A DNA stretch of 37,640 bases from Sulfurihydrogenibium sp. (GTDB lineage Bacteria; Aquificota; Aquificia; Aquificales; Hydrogenothermaceae). The DNA lies in the NCBI RefSeq assembly GCF_028276765.1, contig NZ_JAPYVU010000012.1, positions 1 to 37,640 on the forward strand. Direction: 5' to 3'. The notes beneath the pieces were generated by a model. It saw only the letters and a list, made by a program, of their open reading frames with translations. It had not been told where the DNA came from and ran no database searches. Both the position numbers and the translations under genes were made by a program. This document shows positions 6,487 to 15,384 of this stretch, piece after piece. How positions within the stretch are numbered: the first letter of the stretch is position 1; every line of letters starts with the position of its first letter.

Positions 6487-7281
6487 TCATGATATCCAAT
6501 GATTAACTCCCGCCACTCCAATCTCTTTAAAAATCTCATTAGCTTTATCTGAATACTTTTTCTTATTAAGGATACGTCCAAGATGAAAGTAAGCTACAGC
6601 TTCCCAATATTTATCTCCTATTTTCTTTACATGGTTAAGCCCCATCGATAGGTACCTTTTTGCTGCCTCTTTGTTTCCCATTGCACCATAAACGGCTCCA
6701 AGATTTATTTCAGCTACATAAACAATATGATCATTCTCACTAAGATTTCCGAATAAGATCAAGTCCTTAAGAAGGGTTATGGCTTCCTTATAAAAACCTA
6801 ACTCAGCATATATAATACTCATGTCGTTGATAATTTCTGCCATAAACTCTTTACTTGCACCCTCTTCTTCTCCTGCTGTAAATGCAGCATCATAATAATC
6901 TAAAGCTTTATCAAGATCTCCTTTCTTAAAATATATCTCTGCAATAGTTCTAAGTAAAGGTGCTGCTTTGCCACCAATTTCTTTTGTTAATCCTAAAGCT
7001 TTGTTGTAATACGTAAGTGCATCATCTAATTTACCTATAATAGCCAATATTCGCCCTATATATTCGTAAATAGACGCCAGATCTTCTTTGCTACTTGCAA
7101 GCTCTTCTGCTTTTTTGAAGTTTTCGTAAGCAAGTTCTGGCTGTCTCATTCTATGATATGCTTTTCCTAAACAAAAGTAGGAATCAAAATTGTTAGGATA
7201 CATCTCAACCGCCCGCTTGCCATATTCTATAGCCTTTTCTAAATCATCTTTGCGAAGAGCATCTTTGCACTTTTCAATCAC
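6487..7281 (-). CDS. TPR protein lacking a signal peptide
   Basis: A 264-residue protein made of about six tetratricopeptide repeats (for example LEKAIEYGKRAVEMYPNN, LDDALTYYNKALGL, LDKALDYYDAAF). It is a clear paralogue of the exported TPR protein at 15385-16299: both share the order of repeats and a near-identical GDKYWEA block. Homology begins right at its GTG start, so the signal peptide of the paralogue is absent and no in-frame upstream ATG restores it. Repeat debris lies upstream at 7376-7526, so the 5' end may have been lost by rearrangement. It could be a cytoplasmic scaffold or a decaying copy. It is convergent with the gene ending at 6471. Confidence 0.6.
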   Translation of the reverse strand: MIEKCKDALRKDDLEKAIEYGKRAVEMYPNNFDSYFCLGKAYHRMRQPELAYENFKKAEELASSKEDLASIYEYIGRILAIIGKLDDALTYYNKALGLTKEIGGKAAPLLRTIAEIYFKKGDLDKALDYYDAAFTAGEEEGASKEFMAEIINDMSIIYAELGFYKEAITLLKDLILFGNLSENDHIVYVAEINLGAVYGAMGNKEAAKRYLSMGLNHVKKIGDKYWEAVAYFHLGRILNKKKYSDKANEIFKEIGVAGVNHWIS

Positions 7282-7596
7282 TGCAACAACCCTATTACAT
7301 CGATTCTTCTGTATAATTGTACCATATCGTCAACAAGATATAATTTCCTAATCTCTTTTAATAATTTTCAGACACGTTGAGTGAGGAATTCAGTGAAGCT
7401 ACGAGATTCTTTACTTCTCTTAAAATGATGATACAGGTTTGAAAGTGTTTCAAAATTTTGTAAACTTGTCTTTTCCTTAGTGTGGGTTTTTTGGAACAGT
7501 ATTTACAGGTTTTTTACAAGCAGCCTAAAAAGCTCAATTTACATTTCCACATCCTGACATGATAAAATATTATCTTAAAATGATTGAGGTTGTTTA
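7282..7596. other. Intergenic region with repeat debris between the TPR gene and carA
   Basis: No gene was found. Positions about 7376-7430 contain a much decayed repeat arm (ACGAGATTCTTTACTTCTC, AAATGATGA). Positions 7444-7526 contain fragments of MITE-like ends: AGTGTTTCAAAATTTTG with CTTGTCTTTTCC, then TTTTTTGGAACAG, then GGTTTTTTACAAGCAGCC, which match the ends of the elements at 19305-19462 and 17072-17256. The carA promoter follows at 7538. Confidence 0.55.
7538..7566 (+). promoter_or_regulatory. Probable carA promoter
   Basis: TTTACA (7538-7543), 17-bp spacer, GATAAA (7561-7566), about 30 bp before the carA start codon. The -10 region overlaps an inverted repeat, TGATAA-AATA-TTATCT. 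Confidence 0.35.
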
Positions 7597-8727
7597 ATGG
7601 AAAGAGCGATTTTGGCACTTGAAGATGGTCATTTTTTCTACGGTTATGCATTTTCCGGCTATAAATTAAAAGAAACCGGCGGAGAAGTAATCTTTAATAC
7701 ATCAATGACAGGATATCAAGAAATCCTCACAGACCCATCTTACAAAGGTCAGATTGTAGTTATGACAGGTGCAGAAATTGGAAACTATGGGATAAACGAC
7801 GAAGACAGCCAATCTGACAGAATTTGGGTTAACGGCTTTGTTGTAAAAGATGTTCCTGCCACTTATTCAAATTATAGAGCAAAAAAAAGCTTAAAAGAGT
7901 ACTTAGAAGAAAACAACGTAATTGGAATTTTTGGCGTAGATACAAGAGCGGTAGTTAGAGTTTTAAGAGACTATGGAGTAATGAAAGGATACATCGGCAT
8001 TGGTGATATTTCACCCCAAGAAGCGGTAAGAAAAGCAAGAAGTGTTCCGGATATTTCACAGCTAAATTTAGTTAAGGAAGTGTCAACATCAAAAGTTTAT
8101 AGATGGACTCAAAAAAGTTGGAAATGGCCGGAGGGTTATACGGAGCAAACAGAATTTCATTATAAAGTTGCAGTAATAGACTATGGCGTTAAAAAAGATA
8201 TTTTAAGACTTCTTGCTGATAGAAATTTAGAGCTAATATGTTTTCCTCACAACGTTTCAGCAGAAGAGGTGTTAAGCATAAATCCGGATGGAATTTTCTT
8301 ATCAAATGGACCGGGAGACCCGGCAATTTTAACCTATCAGATACAGCAGATAAAGAAACTTATTGCTTCAGAAAAGCCAATCTTTGGTATATGTCTTGGA
8401 CATCAGCTTTTATCTTGGGCTTTTGGAAGTAGAACTTATAAGCTCGAATTTGGTCATCACGGTGGAAACCATCCAGTTAAAAATCTAAAAACAGGAAGAG
8501 TTGAAATTACAGCACAAAACCACAACTACGCAACAGATGAATCTAAACTTCCTCAAGATGTTGAAATTACTCATATTAATTTAAACGATAACACAGTAGA
8601 AGGAATGAGACATAAAAATTATCCTGTATTTTCAATCCAGCATCATCCGGAAGCAGCACCGGGACCTCATGACTCATTTTATATTTTTGATGAATTTTAC
8701 AATTTAATTAAAGCATGTAAGAAATAA
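7597..8727 (+). CDS. carA: Carbamoyl-phosphate synthase small subunit
   Basis: CarA is the glutamine amidotransferase subunit that supplies ammonia to CarB for carbamoyl phosphate, used in pyrimidine and arginine synthesis. The 376-residue protein has the CPSase small-chain N-terminal domain (residues 1-130, with FNTSMTGYQEILTDPSY) and a class I glutaminase domain: oxyanion region LSNGPGDP, nucleophile Cys in FGICLGHQ (about residue 266), and the His-Glu pair in QHHPEAAPGPHDS (about 349-351). Length is typical. carB is not in the window. It leads a rightward gene run. Confidence 0.96.
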   Translation: MERAILALEDGHFFYGYAFSGYKLKETGGEVIFNTSMTGYQEILTDPSYKGQIVVMTGAEIGNYGINDEDSQSDRIWVNGFVVKDVPATYSNYRAKKSLKEYLEENNVIGIFGVDTRAVVRVLRDYGVMKGYIGIGDISPQEAVRKARSVPDISQLNLVKEVSTSKVYRWTQKSWKWPEGYTEQTEFHYKVAVIDYGVKKDILRLLADRNLELICFPHNVSAEEVLSINPDGIFLSNGPGDPAILTYQIQQIKKLIASEKPIFGICLGHQLLSWAFGSRTYKLEFGHHGGNHPVKNLKTGRVEITAQNHNYATDESKLPQDVEITHINLNDNTVEGMRHKNYPVFSIQHHPEAAPGPHDSFYIFDEFYNLIKACKK

Positions 8728-8745
8728 GAGGTAAAAAATTAGAAA

Positions 8746-9942
8746 ATGAATAATAACCATCACCAAACTTTAAAAGAGCGTTGGATACTTGGCTCTCTAA
8801 CTTTAAATCTTTTTTTATCGATTTTAAAACTTGTTGTTGGACTTATTACAAATAGTCTTGGACTTATTGCTGAGGCTATCCACTCCTTTTCTGACCTCAT
8901 AGCATCTGTCATATCATTTATCAGCGTAAAGATTACAGCAAAAAAATCAAAAGATTTTCCCTATGGTCTTTATAAAGTAGAAAACATAGCAGCTGTAATA
9001 ATATCTTTTTTCTTATTCTTTGCAGCTTATGAAATACTTAAAGAAGCATTCTTCTCACATGAAAGCCATCAAGTAAAAAATCCAGAGTATGCAATCTTTG
9101 TTATGTTGATTGCGATGGTTTTAACGTTTTTCTATTCAAGATTTGAGAAAAAAGCCGGTGAAAAACTAAACTCTCCTGTTCTTGTTGCAGATGCTGAGCA
9201 TATTTGGGCTGATTTTCTATCTTCCGTTATAGTTTTGATAGGTCTAATCAGTGTTTATTTTGGTTATAACTTAGATAAGTATGCAGCAGCAATCGTATCT
9301 GTATTTATTTTTAAAAGCGGATTTGAAATTTTAAAAGATTCAATAAAAGTTTTGCTTGATTATTCCTTAGACTTTGATGAGCTTAATAAAATTAAAAATT
9401 TAATTCTTAAAAATCCGGCAGTAGTTGATATAAAAGAAATTAAAGGAAGAACTGCAGGAAGTTATAAATTTGTTGAAGTAGAAATACTTCTCCATAACAT
9501 GTCTCTTAGAGAGGCACACAGAATCGTTGATGAAATTGCAGAGGAGATAAAACAAAAAATACAAAATGTAGAATCTGTCGTAATACATTACGAACCGGCA
9601 AGACAGGAAGGTTTAAGAATAGGCGTTTTATGTGATCAAAATCAAAACATAAGAGATTTTGAAACAGCAAGAGTCGTATGCATTTACGATATTAGCAAAG
9701 ATTTAGAGATTCTTAGCAGTTATTCTATAACCATAGAAGAAAATAATCTATCTAAACTTCTTTCAAAGCTTGGATTGGATGTTTTAGTATCAAAAAACCA
9801 TCCACTTGATTTTAAAGTAAGATTTTTACTATCAAAAAGCAGTATCATGGTATGGGAAACGGAAAAAAATAAAGTAGATGAATCGGTAAATGAAGTGGTA
9901 AAATCTTGGAAAGAATTTACAAAAGGAGAGGTACAATCATGA
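8746..9942 (+). CDS. CDF metal-cation efflux protein with extra NifX-like C-terminal domain
   Basis: A 398-residue cation diffusion facilitator. About six membrane helices span residues 14-210, with the metal-site pairs HSFSD (His46, Asp50) and DAEHIWAD near 152-160. A cytoplasmic dimerisation domain follows (about 210-285, with GRTAGSYKFVEVEILL and VVIHYEP). Residues about 288-398 (starting LRIGVLCDQNQNIRDF, with LSKLGLDVLVSK later) are not part of a standard CDF protein and resemble the dinitrogenase iron-molybdenum cofactor (NifX/NifB C-terminal) fold. Such a fusion could sense or chaperone the metal; the metal itself (Zn, Fe or Mn) cannot be told. Its stop overlaps the start of the next gene as ATGA, so the two are coupled. 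Confidence 0.8.
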   Translation: MNNNHHQTLKERWILGSLTLNLFLSILKLVVGLITNSLGLIAEAIHSFSDLIASVISFISVKITAKKSKDFPYGLYKVENIAAVIISFFLFFAAYEILKEAFFSHESHQVKNPEYAIFVMLIAMVLTFFYSRFEKKAGEKLNSPVLVADAEHIWADFLSSVIVLIGLISVYFGYNLDKYAAAIVSVFIFKSGFEILKDSIKVLLDYSLDFDELNKIKNLILKNPAVVDIKEIKGRTAGSYKFVEVEILLHNMSLREAHRIVDEIAEEIKQKIQNVESVVIHYEPARQEGLRIGVLCDQNQNIRDFETARVVCIYDISKDLEILSSYSITIEENNLSKLLSKLGLDVLVSKNHPLDFKVRFLLSKSSIMVWETEKNKVDESVNEVVKSWKEFTKGEVQS

Positions 9943-10784
9943 TTGGCAGAATTCTTGTAGGATTAGATGGTTCAAAAATTAGTAAAGTAGCAGGAGAATA
10001 TGGAATTTATCTATCAAAAAAATTAAAAAAACCGGTTGTAGGTATTCATATTATTGACATAAGACTATTAGAAGGACCTTTCTTGTCAGACATAGCAGGC
10101 GGTCTTGGTTTTACTGTTTACGGAGATTTAACAGCTAAAATAAAAGAAATTCTTGATGCAAAAGCAGATGCAATTTTAGATGAATTTGCTGTAAGATGTA
10201 GAGAAGAAGGCGGTGATTGTTCTATTGCATCAGCTTATGGCGTGGTTGTAGATGAGCTTATTAACATGGCTGACCCGGAGGATATACTGATAGTTGGAAA
10301 GAAAGGAGAGCATGCAGGATTTGCTCCACTTCTTCTTGGCTCTACTGCCGAAGCAATAGCAAGAAAAGCACACTGTCCGGTGATGGTAACACCACAAGAA
10401 TTTAGAGAAATAAAAACTATTTTACTTGCATTTGATGGAAGGGAAAAATCAGTCCATGCCGCAATCTATGTAAACTATTTAGCAAAAACATTACAAACAA
10501 ATGTAAAAGTCATCTCTGTGTTTAAGGATAAAGTAGAAAACCAACCATTAGCAGAAAGCTATAGAGAAAGACTTAAGTCTATTCTTGAAGTTCCATTTGA
10601 ATTTATTGATAAATACGGCTTACCAGAGGATATATTAGATGAATATATAACCACAAATAAAGACAATATTGACCTTATTGTAATGGGTGCGTTTGGTGAA
10701 AGTATCGTTAAAGAGCTTATTCTTGGAAGTACAACAAACTATATAATGTCAAGGTCTCCTGTTCCTGTATTGCTTGTTAAGTAA
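9939..10784 (+). CDS. Tandem universal stress protein (UspA family)
   Basis: A 281-residue cytoplasmic protein of two UspA domains. The first (residues 1-150) starts RILVGLDGS and has the ATP-binding G-2x-G-9x-G-S pattern in GKKGEHAGFAPLLLGS. The second (about 155-281) starts ILLAFDGR and has GAFGESIVKELILGST. Both patterns predict ATP binding. The ATG at 9939 follows AAGGAGAG and overlaps the CDF stop codon; an upstream in-frame start at 9906 would lie inside the CDF gene and is not needed. Coupling to the metal exporter suggests a shared stress response. Confidence 0.85.
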   Translation: MIGRILVGLDGSKISKVAGEYGIYLSKKLKKPVVGIHIIDIRLLEGPFLSDIAGGLGFTVYGDLTAKIKEILDAKADAILDEFAVRCREEGGDCSIASAYGVVVDELINMADPEDILIVGKKGEHAGFAPLLLGSTAEAIARKAHCPVMVTPQEFREIKTILLAFDGREKSVHAAIYVNYLAKTLQTNVKVISVFKDKVENQPLAESYRERLKSILEVPFEFIDKYGLPEDILDEYITTNKDNIDLIVMGAFGESIVKELILGSTTNYIMSRSPVPVLLVK

Positions 10785-10795
10785 GAGGTGATACA

Positions 10796-11695
10796 GTGGA
10801 GAAAGATTTTGGTGGATTTAAAGGAATTTTAATCATCGGTCTTGGACTAATTGGAGGGTCTTTAGCCTTAGCATTAAGAAAAGAAGGTTATAAAGGCAAA
10901 ATCTACGGGTTTGATTTAAATAAAAACAGAATAGAAAAAGCATTAGAGCTTAAAGCAATCGATGAAGGTTATGATTCTTATGAAAAGATTCCTTGGGTAA
11001 ATAATATAGATTTTGTAGTTTTATCCACACCTGTTAAAACTTTTGAAAGTATAGCATTAAAAATAAAACCTTTTTTGAAAGATGATACAGTTGTAACTGA
11101 TGTTGGCAGTGTAAAAGGTGATTTGGTACTAAGATTGTATGAGATACTAAAGCCACATGTTTTTGTAGGAGTCCATCCAATAGCAGGAACAGAAAAAGAA
11201 GGCATAGAGAATGCAAAGTATGATTTATTTAAAAATGCAAGATTGATATTAACTCCTGTTGGAGATGATAGAGAGAAAATAGAAAAGGTTGAAAAGTTTT
11301 GGAAGGATATTGGCTCAAAAACAGAAATAATGGACCCGCATTTACATGATTTTGTCTTTGCCAGTGTATCACATCTGCCCCATGCAATAGCTTTTGCACT
11401 TGTTGATAGTTTGATAGTTTTATCTAAAGAGACAGGAATTGATTTATTTAAATATCCGGGCGGAGGATTTAAAGACTTTACAAGAATAGCAGCAAGTTCA
11501 CCCACGGTTTGGAAGGATATATTTTTAGAAAATAAAGAAAATGTTTTACATACAATAGATGTTTTTCAAAAATCCTTAGAAAGGCTAAAAGAGGCTATAA
11601 AAAAAGAAGATGAGAAAGAGATTTTAAATATCTTGTCAGAAAGTAGAGAAAAGAGAATGTCGTTGGACGTGTCAAGTGATAAAGTAAGAGAGTGA
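10796..11695 (+). CDS. tyrA: Prephenate dehydrogenase
   Basis: TyrA oxidatively decarboxylates prephenate to 4-hydroxyphenylpyruvate in tyrosine synthesis. The 299-residue protein has the Rossmann motif GLGLIGGS (about residues 16-23), the catalytic-region HPIAGTEKEG, SHLPHAIAFAL, and the family block GGGFKDFTRIAASSP. It is the short monofunctional form: no chorismate mutase and no complete ACT domain. The start is GTG with GAGGTG 4 bases upstream, 11 bp after the stress protein gene, so it belongs to the same run. Confidence 0.92.
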   Translation: MEKDFGGFKGILIIGLGLIGGSLALALRKEGYKGKIYGFDLNKNRIEKALELKAIDEGYDSYEKIPWVNNIDFVVLSTPVKTFESIALKIKPFLKDDTVVTDVGSVKGDLVLRLYEILKPHVFVGVHPIAGTEKEGIENAKYDLFKNARLILTPVGDDREKIEKVEKFWKDIGSKTEIMDPHLHDFVFASVSHLPHAIAFALVDSLIVLSKETGIDLFKYPGGGFKDFTRIAASSPTVWKDIFLENKENVLHTIDVFQKSLERLKEAIKKEDEKEILNILSESREKRMSLDVSSDKVRE

Positions 11696-11798
11696 TTAAG
11701 TAAAGTTTTTTTACTTCCTACCTGTAATGTCTAACATCTTGAAATAACTTAAAATTTGATAAAATTATCATTTCAAAAAATTCTTTAAAGGTGCAGCG

Positions 11799-12908
11799 AT
11801 GATAGTAGAAGAAATAAAGACTAAATGGGAAGAGATAAAAGAGAAATGGGATAATTTAAAAGAGATTTTAAAGCCAGAAAAGTTGGAAGAGGAGATAAAA
11901 CAACTTGACGATTTAATGGCAGACCCTAACTTTTGGAACGATACAAAAAAAGCTCAAGAAATCTCATCAAGGAGAAACTACTTAGGAGAAAAATTAGAAG
12001 AGATTTTAACCGTTGATAAAAAAGTCAATAACATTTTAGACTACATCACACTTCTTGAAATGGAAGAAGACCAAGAGCTTTATAACGAAGTTGAAAAAGA
12101 ATTAAAAGAAATAGAAAAAGAAATCAGCAGATTAGAGCTTGGCAGTCTGTTATCGGATGAGATGGATTCAAAAAATGCAATCCTTACCGTTCAGGCTGGT
12201 TCGGGCGGAGTTGAAGCTTGCGACTGGACAGAGATGCTACTTAGAATGTACACAAGATGGGCAGAAAAGAGAGGTTATCAAGTTGAGCTTGTAGACTTTC
12301 AGCCGGATGATGTGGCAGGTGTTAAAAGTGCAACAGTGATTATTAAAGGACCCTATGCTTATGGATACTTAAAAGGAGAGCAAGGAGTTCATAGACTTGT
12401 AAGAATTTCTCCATTTGATGCAAACAAAAGAAGACATACATCCTTTTCAGCTGTTTCAGTAATTCCGGAAATTGATGAAGATATAAAAGTAGAAATAAAC
12501 GAAGAAGACCTTAGAATAGATACATTCAGAGCAAGCGGTGCAGGCGGTCAGCATGTAAACAAAACAGATTCAGCTGTTAGAATTACACATATTCCAACCG
12601 GTATTGTAGTTACTTGTCAGAGTGAAAGGTCTCAGCTTCAAAACAAACTTAAAGCTATGAATATGCTTAAAGCAAAGCTTTATCAGTTAGAGCTTGAAAA
12701 AAGAAAAGAAAAACAGAAAGAACTTGAAGGTGAGAAAAAAGACATCACATGGGGAAGTCAGATAAGGTCTTATGTTTTCCAACCGTATCAATTGGTTAAA
12801 GATTTAAGAACAGGATTTGAGACTGGAAATATAGAAGCTGTAATGGATGGAGAAATAGATGACTTTATAGAAAGCTATCTAAAATGGAAAGCAAAAGGCG
12901 GACAGTAA
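11799..12908 (+). CDS. prfB: Peptide chain release factor 2, without programmed frameshift
   Basis: RF2 terminates translation at UGA and UAA. The 369-residue protein has a helical N-terminal domain, the stop-codon recognition tripeptide SPF in [12 protein letters not shown] (about 204-206), and the catalytic GGQ in [15 protein letters not shown] (about 249-251). SPF rather than PxT marks RF2, not RF1. In most bacteria prfB carries an in-frame UGA near codon 25 read by +1 frameshifting; here the frame is open across that region and no CUUUGA-like slippery site is present. It is followed after one base by queC. Confidence 0.96.
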   Translation: MIVEEIKTKWEEIKEKWDNLKEILKPEKLEEEIKQLDDLMADPNFWNDTKKAQEISSRRNYLGEKLEEILTVDKKVNNILDYITLLEMEEDQELYNEVEKELKEIEKEISRLELGSLLSDEMDSKNAILTVQAGSGGVEACDWTEMLLRMYTRWAEKRGYQVELVDFQPDDVAGVKSATVIIKGPYAYGYLKGEQGVHRLVRISPFDANKRRHTSFSAVSVIPEIDEDIKVEINEEDLRIDTFRASGAGGQHVNKTDSAVRITHIPTGIVVTCQSERSQLQNKLKAMNMLKAKLYQLELEKRKEKQKELEGEKKDITWGSQIRSYVFQPYQLVKDLRTGFETGNIEAVMDGEIDDFIESYLKWKAKGGQ

Positions 12909-12909
12909 A

Positions 12910-13578
12910 ATGTTAAAGAAAGAAAATATAATCGTTTTATTATCCGGCGGAATGGATAGTGCTGTTTTGCTTTGGTTGTCAAAAACTATGTTTAAAGATA
13001 TATATGCTATATCTTACTCTTATGGACAAAAACACAGCATAGAGCTTGAATATGCAAAAGAGCTTTCAAAAATTGCAGGCGTAAAGGAGCATTTTATCGT
13101 TGAAGTGCCACACCTAAAACAGCTTAAAGGCAGTGCTTTAACAGATGAGAATTTAGAAATTCCATCAGAAAACTATCCGGATGAACCACCGATAACGACC
13201 GTACCAATGAGAAATTTAATATTTTTGTCAATAGCAGCATCGTTTGCTGATGTTTATGAGATAGAAAACATAGGAATTGGCATACATTCCTTAGACTCAC
13301 CATATCCAGATTGTAGGGCTGAGTTTGCATCATCTGCAGAAGCGGTTATAAATGCAAGTTCTGTAATGGTAGCAAAGAAGAAAAACAGAATAAAGATTTT
13401 TACTCCATTCTTAGGCATGAGTAAAACAGATATTGCAAAACTTGGCAGGGAGCTTGGAGTTCCATTTGAAAAAACATACTCTTGTTATAAAGGAACCGTT
13501 CCACCCTGCGGAGAGTGTGCAACCTGCAGACAGAGAGAAGAAGCTTTAAGAGAAGCTTTTTCAGATTCCACAGCTTAA
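12910..13578 (+). CDS. queC: 7-cyano-7-deazaguanine synthase
   Basis: QueC converts 7-carboxy-7-deazaguanine to preQ0 with ATP and ammonia, on the path to queuosine in tRNA. The 222-residue protein has the PP-loop SGGMDS (residues 12-17), the family block YSYGQKHSIE, and a C-terminal zinc site with four Cys in SCYKGTVPPCGECATC. The start codon is one base after prfB. The last 18 bp overlap the 3' end of the convergent nfeD gene. Confidence 0.95.
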   Translation: MLKKENIIVLLSGGMDSAVLLWLSKTMFKDIYAISYSYGQKHSIELEYAKELSKIAGVKEHFIVEVPHLKQLKGSALTDENLEIPSENYPDEPPITTVPMRNLIFLSIAASFADVYEIENIGIGIHSLDSPYPDCRAEFASSAEAVINASSVMVAKKKNRIKIFTPFLGMSKTDIAKLGRELGVPFEKTYSCYKGTVPPCGECATCRQREEALREAFSDSTA

Positions 13579-14850
13579 CTCATCATTTGGTTTAGCTTTC
13601 CTAACTTTTAGCTTTAAACCCTCTACTTTTTCTATGATTACCGTTTCATCTTTCTTTATTTCTTCATCTGAGTATGCAAACCATAGCTCACCGTGATACA
13701 TCACTTTTCCACATTCTTTATTAATGTCTGTATAAGCCACTGCCTTATCTCCAATCATAGCCTCTGAGCCTGTTTTTGGTTTTTCTCTTTGAATTTTTGC
13801 ACCTTTGTATGCCACTAAAAAGAAAAATACAGCACTAAAAATTACCGTTGGAATGATTACTTGCAATGATATATCACCATAAGCTGAATCGGAAGGGATT
13901 AAAATAATAGAACCAAGAGCTAAGGATATAACGCCGGCAATAGCAAGCCCACCAAACAACGGAGTTATCATCTCTAAAATAAAAAATAAAACACCTAAAC
14001 CTATCAAAATCACACCAAGCCAGTTTGCAGAGATGATATTAAGAGAATATAAAGCCAGTGCAAGAGAGATTGCTCCAACCGTTCCAGGGATGATAGAGCC
14101 GGGATTATAAAGCTCAAAGAAAATTCCATAAAATCCTATCATCAACAAGAAATAAGCAACCGTTGGATTTGATAAAATTGTTAAAAGTTTTTCTTTAAAA
14201 TTAAGCTCTACAAATTCAATCGGCTGATTTTTTAGATTGAGAGTAATCTCTTTATTATTTTTTATAACTTTTTTGCCATCAAGCTTTGAGATTAAATCGT
14301 TCAAATCTTCTGCTAATACGTCAATTACTTTATTTTTTAATGCTTCTTCTGATGTAAGGTTTATGCTTTCTGTAATCATTTTTTCTGCAACTTCTTCATT
14401 TCTTCCTTTTTCTTTAGCAATGCTTTTAACAAATGCTACCATATCGTTCATTACTTTCTTTTTCATTGTCTCTTCTATATCTTTGCCTTCCATAGATACA
14501 GGGGACGCTGAGCCTATGTTAGTTGCCGGAGCCATTGCTGCCACATCTGCCGATATTGTGATAATAGCACCGGCAGATGCCGCCCTTGCACCTTTTGGAT
14601 ACACGTAAACTATAAACGGAATATCTGTTCTTTGGATTTCTTTTATTATTTCCCTCATTGATGTTTCTAATCCACCAGGTGTATCAAGCTGTAAGATTAT
14701 AGCCTTTGCTGATTTTTCTTCTGCTGTATTTACTATTCTATTGACATAATCTACCGTTGTTGGTGTGATTGGGTCATTCCATTTTCCAACTATGATAGTT
14801 GCATATGAGAAGTTAAAAATCATTAACAAAGCTGTTAAAATCTTAACCAT
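13561..14850 (-). CDS. nfeD: NfeD-family membrane serine protease (ClpP class)
   Basis: A 429-residue protein with a signal peptide (residues 1-17), then a ClpP-like protease domain homologous to the archaeal stomatin-specific protease: LQLDTPGG, and the nucleophile Ser92 in ARAASAGA, with the general-base Lys expected in the VKSIAKEKGRN region. Four or five membrane helices follow (about 225-340), then a soluble C-terminal OB-fold NfeD domain (about 365-425, GDKAVAYTDINKECGKV). It would cleave membrane protein tails, classically of stomatin/slipin. The usual stomatin partner gene is not next to it. GGAG 6 bases upstream selects the ATG at 14850 over one 12 bp earlier. Confidence 0.9.
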   Translation of the reverse strand: MVKILTALLMIFNFSYATIIVGKWNDPITPTTVDYVNRIVNTAEEKSAKAIILQLDTPGGLETSMREIIKEIQRTDIPFIVYVYPKGARAASAGAIITISADVAAMAPATNIGSASPVSMEGKDIEETMKKKVMNDMVAFVKSIAKEKGRNEEVAEKMITESINLTSEEALKNKVIDVLAEDLNDLISKLDGKKVIKNNKEITLNLKNQPIEFVELNFKEKLLTILSNPTVAYFLLMIGFYGIFFELYNPGSIIPGTVGAISLALALYSLNIISANWLGVILIGLGVLFFILEMITPLFGGLAIAGVISLALGSIILIPSDSAYGDISLQVIIPTVIFSAVFFFLVAYKGAKIQREKPKTGSEAMIGDKAVAYTDINKECGKVMYHGELWFAYSDEEIKKDETVIIEKVEGLKLKVRKAKPNDELSCGI

Positions 14851-14873
14851 TTTGTTCTCCATGTATTAAGTTA

Positions 14874-14901
14874 TTGGTAATCATACTTTCTAATGTATAA
14901 T
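14874..14901 (+). promoter_or_regulatory. Probable promoter of the lipoprotein-TPR pair
   Basis: TTGGTA (14874-14879), 16-bp spacer, TATAAT (14896-14901). It would give a leader of about 100 bases before the lipoprotein start at 15008. It overlaps the region from which nfeD is transcribed the other way. Confidence 0.4.
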
Positions 14902-15007
14902 ATTTTGAGAAGATAATCAAGGATTTTAGATTTATGTCAGAAAATGGGGGAAATGTAGTTTTTTAAATATAGAAATATAGTAAAAATTTTTTTGAGGGGG
15001 TTGAGCC

Positions 15008-15364
15008 ATGAAAAAATTAATGCTGTTTGCTGTTTGTAGCAGTCTTATTTTAAGCTCTTGCTTTGAGTCTGGGAAAAAGGAATCTAAGAATGAAAATCAA
15101 GAGTCTACGGAAGATAAGTCTGCGTTGTGCGTAATAAAAAATGTAGATGACGATGTAAGTCAGTGTGAAGATGGGCAGTTATTAGTCTTTTTACCAAATA
15201 GCTGGGGAAATGATCAACTGCCAATTATAGTAGCTGCCCTGTATTGTAATTTTGATTATTCTGTTGTCTATAACAACGGCGGTGTTGTTTGCAAGCTTGA
15301 TAAAAAGAGATGGGAAAAGCGTGTAGAAGCAGCTAAGAAAAATCAGCAAAATCAACAAAAATAA
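15008..15364 (+). CDS. Small Cys-containing lipoprotein of unknown function
   Basis: A 118-residue protein with a lipoprotein signal: MKK, hydrophobic core, lipobox LSSC with the lipidated Cys at residue 18. A charged, disordered linker (Lys/Glu/Asn) runs to about residue 37. The folded part (about 38-100) holds four further Cys, which could form disulphides. The C terminus is a Lys/Gln-rich tail. I do not recognise the family. Asp at +2 is absent, so outer-membrane sorting is plausible. GAGGGGG precedes the ATG. The exported TPR protein starts 20 bp downstream, so the two are probably one transcription unit. Confidence 0.7.
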   Translation: MKKLMLFAVCSSLILSSCFESGKKESKNENQESTEDKSALCVIKNVDDDVSQCEDGQLLVFLPNSWGNDQLPIIVAALYCNFDYSVVYNNGGVVCKLDKKRWEKRVEAAKKNQQNQQK

Positions 15365-15384
15365 TTAATCAGGAGGCAAAAACC

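Noticed and set aside
10978-11505. 175-codon ORF antisense to tyrA
   Set aside because: It mirrors the conserved tyrA coding frame, is Ser/Thr/Phe-rich in the way shadow frames are, and has no ribosome binding site.
11739-11771. TGATAA-AA-TTATCA palindrome before prfB as an operator shared with carA (7560-7575)
   Set aside because: The arms are only AT-rich 6-mers overlapping likely -10 boxes; two weak copies in such AT-rich DNA are not convincing.
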